Part shown: positions 58,917 through 64,000 of the stretch, piece after piece
Position numbering within the stretch: the stretch's first letter is position 1
Layout of the letters: every line of letters starts with the position of its first letter
Origin: Allocoleopsis franciscana PCC 7113
GTDB taxonomy: Bacteria > Cyanobacteriota > Cyanobacteriia > Cyanobacteriales > Coleofasciculaceae
Direction: 5' to 3'
Assembly (NCBI RefSeq): GCF_000317515.1
Contig: NC_019738.1
Coordinates: 5,234,001-5,298,000, forward strand
Length of the DNA stretch: 64,000 nucleotides
Program-made: the position numbers and the translations under genes
Notes under the pieces: generated by a model
What the model saw: only the letters and a program-made list of their open reading frames with translations
The model's database searches: none
Told to the model about the DNA's origin: nothing

Positions 58917-59900
58917 ATGGCAGAAACACTTTTCTTTAACGCCCTACGCGCCGCCATTGATGAAGAAATGGCACGCGATGAAGCTGTATTTGTACTCGGT
59001 GAAGATGTCGGTCACTACGGTGGTTCCTACAAAGTCACCAAAGATCTGTATAAAAAATACGGTGATCTTCGGGTTCTGGATACCCCGATTGCGGAAAACA
59101 GCTTTACTGGTCTAGCCGTTGGTGCAGCCATGACGGGTTTACGACCCATTATTGAAGGTATGAATATGGGCTTTTTGCTCCTTGCCTTCAACCAAATTTC
59201 CAACAACGCGGGGATGCTGCGTTATACATCCGGTGGGAACTTCAAAATTCCCATGGTGATTCGTGGCCCAGGTGGGGTTGGTCGTCAGTTGGGGGCTGAA
59301 CACTCCCAGCGACTAGAAGCTTACTTTCAGGCGGTTCCGGGCTTAAAAATCGTCGCCTGCTCAACCCCTTACAATGCCAAAGGACTGCTTAAATCGGCAA
59401 TTCGGGACGACAATCCCGTTTTATTCTTTGAGCATGTCCTGCTTTACAACCTCAAAGAAGACCTGCCTGATGAGGAGTACTTGGTTCCTCTCGATAAAGC
59501 AGAGGTCGTCCGCAAGGGGAAAGATGTCACCATTCTCACCTACTCTCGGATGCGTCATCACGTCATGCAAGCCGTGAAGCCGCTGGAAAAAGAAGGGTTT
59601 GATCCAGAGGTGATTGACTTGATTTCCTTGAAGCCATTAGATTTTGACACCATCGGGGCTTCCATTCGCAAAACCCACCGGGTGATTGTGGTGGAAGAAT
59701 GCATGAAAACTGGGGGTATTGGAGCCGAATTAATTGCGTCGATTAATGATCGATTGTTTGATGAACTCGATGCGCCAGTGCTGCGGCTGTCTTCTCAGGA
59801 TATCCCAACCCCTTACAACGGTATTCTGGAAAATCTAACGATTGTGCAACCCCAGCAAATTGTGGAAGCTGTACAAAAGATGGTGGCATCGCGGGTTTAA
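58917..59900 (+). CDS. pdhB: Pyruvate dehydrogenase E1 component, beta subunit
   Basis: A protein of 327 aa from the ATG at 58917 ([18 protein letters not shown]); the frame is open to 58887. It has [19 protein letters not shown] and [20 protein letters not shown] for the thiamine diphosphate site and dimer interface, with [11 protein letters not shown] and a [14 protein letters not shown] segment; the C-terminal half binds E1 alpha and E2. It joins the pyruvate dehydrogenase complex that feeds acetyl-CoA. In cyanobacteria pdhB is often followed by secD and secF, as here. Confidence 0.95.
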   Translation: MAETLFFNALRAAIDEEMARDEAVFVLGEDVGHYGGSYKVTKDLYKKYGDLRVLDTPIAENSFTGLAVGAAMTGLRPIIEGMNMGFLLLAFNQISNNAGMLRYTSGGNFKIPMVIRGPGGVGRQLGAEHSQRLEAYFQAVPGLKIVACSTPYNAKGLLKSAIRDDNPVLFFEHVLLYNLKEDLPDEEYLVPLDKAEVVRKGKDVTILTYSRMRHHVMQAVKPLEKEGFDPEVIDLISLKPLDFDTIGASIRKTHRVIVVEECMKTGGIGAELIASINDRLFDELDAPVLRLSSQDIPTPYNGILENLTIVQPQQIVEAVQKMVASRV

Positions 59901-59906
59901 GGTGAG

Positions 59907-59990
59907 AAAATAGTAGGTTAATAGGTTGCAGGTTGCCAGTTAGGATACCAAACTTTAACCTTCAACTTTCAACTTTCTAACCTACCTTGC
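59907..59990. repeat. Heptamer-type repeats and hairpin after pdhB
   Basis: The tract holds GGTTGCAGGTTGCC, then AACCTTCAACTTTCAACTTTC, and the outer parts GTAGGTTA/TAACCTAC can pair. It resembles the groES-groEL spacer repeats and may serve as a terminator for pdhB. Confidence 0.5.
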
Positions 59991-60160
59991 CTTTCAAAGT
60001 AGGGATTCGTCTCCGGAAACGTTCAACCGAGCAACTTTCCAGCCTCTGGCTGGTGAAAGTGAAAACTTTCCTCGCTTGCCACCAAGTAACGACATCACCG
60101 AAGAGACTGGGTCGTTGCTAAAAAGGATTATCATATCACTTGTTGCGGCGGTTCGTAGTG

Positions 60161-61567
60161 ATGCAAAAACAGCGTTGGATATTAGCCCTGATTTTAGCCC
60201 TGGTGATTGGGGCGATCTGGGTGCTTGTGCAGGTGAAAATTCCCTTAGGATTAGACTTGCGGGGGGGCGCACAGTTGACCATTCAGGTCAAGACCACAAA
60301 AGAAATTAAGCAAATCACGCCTAGGCAACTAGAAGACGTTCTAGCTGTCGTTGAAAATCGGGTGAACGGCCTTGGGGTTTCAGAACCAGTGGTGCAGAGT
60401 GTTGGTTCCGATCAAATCTTGGTACAGCTACCTGGGGTGAGTGACCCGCAACAGGCCGAACGGGTGCTGGGTGGCACCGCACAATTGGAATTCCGCCAGC
60501 AGAAACCCGGAGCCGATTATTATCAGCTAATGGCTGAAATGCAGGCGCGAGACGCCTTGGTGCAGCAACAGGCTCAGTTGAGTAAGACCGGGGACGAAAA
60601 AGCGATCGCAGAGAATAAAGCGGCTCTGGAGCGCAGCAACCAAGCGATCGCAGAATTGTTTGAACCGGCTGATCTGACGGGGAAAAATCTTAGAGATGCT
60701 CTGCCTGAACCGACTCAAACCGGTGATAACTGGAAAGTTGCCATCCGTTTTGACGCCGAAGGAGCCGAAAAATTTGCTCAGCTAACCAAGGAACTGGCGG
60801 GAACCGGTCGCAGTATTGGTATTTTCCTCGATCAGGCTCTGATTAGCGCCCCCACCGTCGGACCCGAATATGCCCAAGCGGGTATCACGGGTGGCGGTGC
60901 TGAGATTAGTGGTCGCTATACAGCCCAATCAGCCAACGAATTTGCCGTGCAGCTACGGGGGGGTGCCTTACCTGTACCGGTGGAAATTGTAGAGAACCGC
61001 ACGGTGGGTGCAACGTTAGGACGAGATAGTATCCAACGAAGTCTCTATGCCGGGATTGGCGGTCTGGTTTTAGTATTAGTGTTTATGGGCGTCTATTACC
61101 GCCTGCCCGGTTTAATTGCTGACGTTTCCTTAATCATCTACGCCCTGTTGACGATGGCGGTTTTTGCTCTGTTGGGTGTTACTTTAACCCTGCCGGGAAT
61201 TGCTGGTTTTATCCTGAGTATTGGCATGGCGGTTGATGCGAACGTGCTGATTTTTGAACGGACACGAGAAGAAATAAGAGCGGGTAAGACTTTGTATCGC
61301 TCGGTTGAATCAGGATTTTACCGGGCATTCTCTAGCATTTTGGACGGTAACGTGACTACAGTGATTGCTTGTGCCGCCTTATTTTGGCAAGGGTCTGGTT
61401 TAGTGAAGGGTTTTGCACTGACACTTGGTTTAGGGGTGGCGGTGAGTATGTTTACGGCGCTCACCTGTAGCCGCACCTTTATGCTGCTGCTGGTTTTGGG
61501 ATTTCCTGGGTTGCGCCAAAAGCCTGAACTCTTTGTTCCCAACCCACCAGTATCAGTGAACTCATAG
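60161..61567 (+). CDS. secD: Preprotein translocase subunit SecD
   Basis: A protein of about 468 aa from the ATG at 60161 ([17 protein letters not shown]); the frame is open to 60140. It has six membrane helices: the first at 6-24, the others from about 300 on. A large periplasmic/lumenal P1 domain lies between ([27 protein letters not shown]). The SecD/RND motif [23 protein letters not shown] is present. It uses proton flow to assist Sec protein export. Coupled to secF 8 bp downstream. Confidence 0.96.
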   Translation: MQKQRWILALILALVIGAIWVLVQVKIPLGLDLRGGAQLTIQVKTTKEIKQITPRQLEDVLAVVENRVNGLGVSEPVVQSVGSDQILVQLPGVSDPQQAERVLGGTAQLEFRQQKPGADYYQLMAEMQARDALVQQQAQLSKTGDEKAIAENKAALERSNQAIAELFEPADLTGKNLRDALPEPTQTGDNWKVAIRFDAEGAEKFAQLTKELAGTGRSIGIFLDQALISAPTVGPEYAQAGITGGGAEISGRYTAQSANEFAVQLRGGALPVPVEIVENRTVGATLGRDSIQRSLYAGIGGLVLVLVFMGVYYRLPGLIADVSLIIYALLTMAVFALLGVTLTLPGIAGFILSIGMAVDANVLIFERTREEIRAGKTLYRSVESGFYRAFSSILDGNVTTVIACAALFWQGSGLVKGFALTLGLGVAVSMFTALTCSRTFMLLLVLGFPGLRQKPELFVPNPPVSVNS

Positions 61568-61581
61568 GCGGAGGGGTGACC

Positions 61582-62517
61582 ATGAAACTTAATATAATCA
61601 AACAGCGATCGCTCTGGTGGTCGATCTCTGCCACGATGATTCTTGCTGGCATCATCAGTATGGTGATTTCCACCGCAAATCTGGGTTCTCCTTTACGCCT
61701 GGGTTTGGATTTTGTCGGTGGTACGCGGCTGCAATTTGAGTTAGATTGCTCGAAATCCGATAACTGCAACAAACCCATCGACGTTCAAGCGGTTCGGCAA
61801 GTCTTAGATGCTGAGGGGTTGGGCAACAGCAGCATCCAAGTTTTAGATCAACAAGGGGACAGAGAACCAGGGGTGACGATTCGCACCAAGTCATTAGATT
61901 ACGCGAAGCGTACCCAGCTACAAAATAATTTGAGCGAAAAAATTGGCGCTTTTGACCCTAAAACTCTGCAAATTGACACGGTAGGGCCAACCTTGGGTCG
62001 TCAGCTATTTATTTCAGGTCTAATAGCGATTATTCTCTCTTTTGCAGGCATCCTTATCTACCTGACCTTCCGGTTCCAATTCGACTACGCTTTCTTCGCC
62101 TTCGTTGCCTTATTCCACGATGTCTTAATCACCGTTGGCATCTTCTCTATCCTGGGTTTGGTGTTAGGTGTGGAAATTGATAGCCTCTTCGTCGTTGCCA
62201 TCCTGACGATTATTGGTTTCTCAGTCAACGATACGGTGGTGATTTACGACCGAGTGCGGGAGGTAATCAAGGAGCATCCAGACATGCACATTAACCAAGT
62301 GGTGGATGATGCCGTGAATCAAACCCTAAGTCGCTCGATTAATACCACCTTAACAACGTTGCTGACATTGGTTTCGATCTTCCTGTTTGGAGGAGAAACC
62401 CTCAAGTATTTTGCCTTAGCCTTGATTGTGGGCTTTATTGCAGGTGCTTATTCCAGTATTTTTGTTGCGAGTACGATGCTTGCCTGGTGGCGAGAGCGCC
62501 AGAGCAAAGCCGCATAA
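61582..62517 (+). CDS. secF: Preprotein translocase subunit SecF
   Basis: A protein of about 311 aa from the ATG at 61582; GGAGGGG lies upstream, and an alternate GTG at 61576 exists. It has six helices, the SecF motif [15 protein letters not shown] in the periplasmic domain, and [19 protein letters not shown], the SecD/F motif. It forms a complex with SecD and SecYEG. Confidence 0.95.
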   Translation: MKLNIIKQRSLWWSISATMILAGIISMVISTANLGSPLRLGLDFVGGTRLQFELDCSKSDNCNKPIDVQAVRQVLDAEGLGNSSIQVLDQQGDREPGVTIRTKSLDYAKRTQLQNNLSEKIGAFDPKTLQIDTVGPTLGRQLFISGLIAIILSFAGILIYLTFRFQFDYAFFAFVALFHDVLITVGIFSILGLVLGVEIDSLFVVAILTIIGFSVNDTVVIYDRVREVIKEHPDMHINQVVDDAVNQTLSRSINTTLTTLLTLVSIFLFGGETLKYFALALIVGFIAGAYSSIFVASTMLAWWRERQSKAA

Positions 62518-62571
62518 TCGCAAAAGTAAAAGTTCCGGCAAAATCGAGAGGATGGGGAGGCTTTCAGCTCA

Positions 62572-62645
62572 CAATAGACATCTTGAGGAGATTAAGCTTC
62601 AGCGACCGTGAAGGATTGCAGGTTAATGATCAAAGATGTCTATTG
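62572..62645. repeat. 74-bp inverted-repeat unit between secF and next gene
   Basis: A perfect 13-bp inverted repeat (CAATAGACATCTT and its complement) with a 48-bp interior. It ends 14 bp before the ATG at 62659, so the stem could hide that start or act as a terminator/attenuator for secDF. No target duplication is seen. Confidence 0.6.
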
Positions 62646-62658
62646 AACGCTAGAAACC

Positions 62659-63093
62659 ATGGAGCCGCCAGACGTCCAGATGCCTCGAATATCTAGAAGA
62701 GAACCTTCCGACCTTGACCCCACTCTGAAAATACCGATAATGCGGTTACATCGGCTGACGGTTTATGGTCGCTGGTTTGTCGTCAGCTTGCTTTGGGTGA
62801 CGCTGACCCCCTTATTTCTGTGGGGTTGGCGCTACGAGATTTCGCTGATGCGATCGCACTTTACTTGGTCAGCACTGCGATATGGCATCATCTTTAATCC
62901 TTGGCCCGCCTTGGGTTTAGGTTTGTGTGTTTCTATGACGACTGCTGTCTTAGTTTGGCACAGTCGTAATATTTTATTTGGACTACCACACCAGGAACAA
63001 CTGCACCTAGAGCAACAGGTACGCCGCATTGCTCAACAAGGAGCGAGTCACCCCTTGTGGAAGTGGGTGTTTAAACAAGATTCAACCCATTAA
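62659..63093 (+). CDS. Conserved membrane protein, unknown
   Basis: A 144-aa protein with a charged N-terminus and two hydrophobic helices (WFVVSLLWVTLTPLFLWGW at about 39-57, and LGLGLCVSMTTAVLVW at about 86-101), then a basic, helical tail (EQLHLEQQVRRIAQQ). Unrecognised family. The first ATG (62659) is followed by another Met at residue 8 and one at residue 28 (MRLHRLTVYGRW), either of which may be the true start. Confidence 0.65.
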   Translation: MEPPDVQMPRISRREPSDLDPTLKIPIMRLHRLTVYGRWFVVSLLWVTLTPLFLWGWRYEISLMRSHFTWSALRYGIIFNPWPALGLGLCVSMTTAVLVWHSRNILFGLPHQEQLHLEQQVRRIAQQGASHPLWKWVFKQDSTH

Positions 63094-63282
63094 AGCCGTT
63101 TCGACCAGCAGCGCGGATTGATTGGAGTTTTCTTGGCTTTGTCTGCGCCTTGCTCTGGTGACGTTGAAATGTCAACAGCATCCATTAACTTTTTGCGGGT
63201 TTGAGCATGGGGAAGACTTTCTGGGAGTGTCAGAAACTCTTCCCATGTCAGTGCTGGGGATGGCGTCTCTACCCTATCGTTA
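63094..63282 (-). pseudogene. Orphan 3' coding fragment
   Basis: On the minus strand a frame with no start encodes TPSPALTWEEFLTLPESL, then PHAQTRKKLMDAVD and a basic end, and stops at 63093-63095. A shared stretch with the next gene (NHAQTRKSLTAVI) shows partial duplication: 25 bp at 63185-63209 and 63372-63396 differ by two bases. It could be the frameshifted tail of the upstream coiled-coil gene or a decayed duplicate. Confidence 0.35.
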
Positions 63283-63765
63283 TTAATTTATAATTTCCTT
63301 AGACTCAGGTCTAACTTGTTGATTGCCGCGTTCCTTATTTAACTGTTCGATGGTGTCGCCAATCACGGCAGTTAAGCTTTTGCGGGTTTGAGCATGATTA
63401 GATTGCTCGGTTTTTAAGGCATCAATTAGGCGATCGCGTTCTACTAATACTTCTTTCAGCTTTGCCTTCAATTCTTCAGCCGTTAGCAGTCCTGTTACTT
63501 CCTGTTCAAGTGCTGACTCCCCTTCAGGATTATCCGCACTCAGGGGAGAACTTTCTCCTTGGAGTTGCTGAATTTGAACTTTGAGGGATTCGACTTGTTG
63601 TTGTGCTAACTTTGCCTCTGTACGACGTTGCTGTGCTTCATTGGTGTATAGTTTACGCCAGTTATCCGCACTCTCATAAGCGGCATCGCGATCGCTAATA
63701 GTATCTGCCAGTTGCTGCTTGAGCTGCTTAATTTCGTTTAACCACTGCTTGACATCGTTGTTCAT
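63283..63765 (-). CDS. Coiled-coil protein, unknown
   Basis: A protein of 160 aa from the ATG at 63765; a TTG at 63771 is in frame. It is almost all helical with heptad-like leucines (EIKQLKQQLADTISDRD, QQQVESLKVQIQQLQG, LKAKLKEVLVERDRLID), interrupted by a short Ser/Pro segment. No catalytic motif. Such proteins act as scaffolds or regulators in cyanobacteria; the family was not recognised. Confidence 0.65.
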   Translation of the reverse strand: MNNDVKQWLNEIKQLKQQLADTISDRDAAYESADNWRKLYTNEAQQRRTEAKLAQQQVESLKVQIQQLQGESSPLSADNPEGESALEQEVTGLLTAEELKAKLKEVLVERDRLIDALKTEQSNHAQTRKSLTAVIGDTIEQLNKERGNQQVRPESKEIIN

Positions 63766-63902
63766 TGACAACCGCTCCTGTAATAGCTTTCTGGTTAACA
63801 GTCTCTTGTGTCGGTCACATGACCGACCTCTTGTGAGCAGTAAATCGCCTATAAATTTGGCAGATTAATCATTAACATACCCTGCTGCCAAACTTAATCT
63901 CT

Positions 63903-64000
63903 ATGCTTTCTGCGCGTTTTTTCCGTTTTTTTCGCCACCTTAATTGGGCAACCCTCAAGAAAACGTTCGCCCGTGCCATAGAACGTCGGTTGATGGGTCT
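63903..64000 (+). CDS. Start of YihY/BrkB-like membrane protein gene, 3' partial
   Basis: The last 98 bp encode MLSARFFRFFRHLNWATLKK then ARAIERRLMG, a basic N-terminus like that of cyanobacterial YihY-family proteins, where a 'L(A/S)AEMAYN' segment would come next. The gene runs out of the window, so the identification is tentative. Confidence 0.35.
   Translation, partial: MLSARFFRFFRHLNWATLKKTFARAIERRLMG

Overview
The window is cyanobacterial chromosomal DNA. Direct signs are a psbA gene (photosystem II D1), a phytochrome with its Rcp1-type regulators, Ycf51, DUF3122 and DUF3370 proteins, an RRM-type RNA-binding protein, and frequent HIP1 octamers (GCGATCGC) in coding sequence. Very large multi-domain signalling proteins, a GH5 cellulase, a serpin and several decayed mobile or toxin-antitoxin loci suggest a large-genome, probably filamentous or mat-forming strain. 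That lineage guess is inference.

Layout. 1-8.7 kb: end of an SGNH hydrolase, then two leftward signalling genes (REC-histidine kinase; ~2000-aa Ser/Thr kinase-AAA-GAF-PAS-histidine kinase). 8.8-11.1 kb: DUF3122 lipoprotein-like gene, an internally deleted flavoprotein (sulfide:quinone reductase-like) and a divergent low-oxygen-type D1 gene with a strong terminator. 11.1-14.2 kb: GH5-CBM2 glycosidase and DUF3891 gene. 14.2-19.7 kb: accessory island with a MITE-disrupted gene, a tightly packed DUF262 / AAA-DUF3696 / unknown three-gene cassette (candidate defence system), a vapB gene with a dead vapC, hicBA between 90-bp direct repeats, and a small-protein/HNH pair. 19.9-22 kb: groES-groEL under a perfect CIRCE element. 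22.4-25.3 kb: 2Fe-2S protein, LuxR-type response regulator, DUF3370 protein. 25.6-30.6 kb: Leloir genes galT, galK and galE with an embedded ATP-grasp gene and a 33-codon ORF. 31-36 kb: Ycf51, dehydrogenase, aminotransferase, serpin, MAPEG.

36.2-41.8 kb: overlapping phytochrome - Rcp1 - hybrid kinase genes and another Rcp1-like regulator, all leftward. 41.8-51 kb: EamA transporter, a scar with two truncated divergent partner-switching genes, a GATase-like gene, MscS, and an APC permease-PAS-PP2C fusion gene broken by a 1621-bp IS1634-like element and an in-frame stop. 50.9-64 kb is mostly core: acyltransferase, aldo/keto reductase, infC (non-AUG start), ABC-2 transporter pair, RNA-binding protein, map, class III alcohol dehydrogenase, pdhB, secD, secF, two conserved hypotheticals and the start of a YihY-like gene.

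The most interesting regions are (i) the DUF262/AAA/unknown cassette amid toxin-antitoxin debris, (ii) the low-oxygen D1 gene next to a decayed sulfide:quinone reductase-like gene, and (iii) the two damaged PP2C/partner-switching loci. No tRNA, rRNA or CRISPR array was seen.
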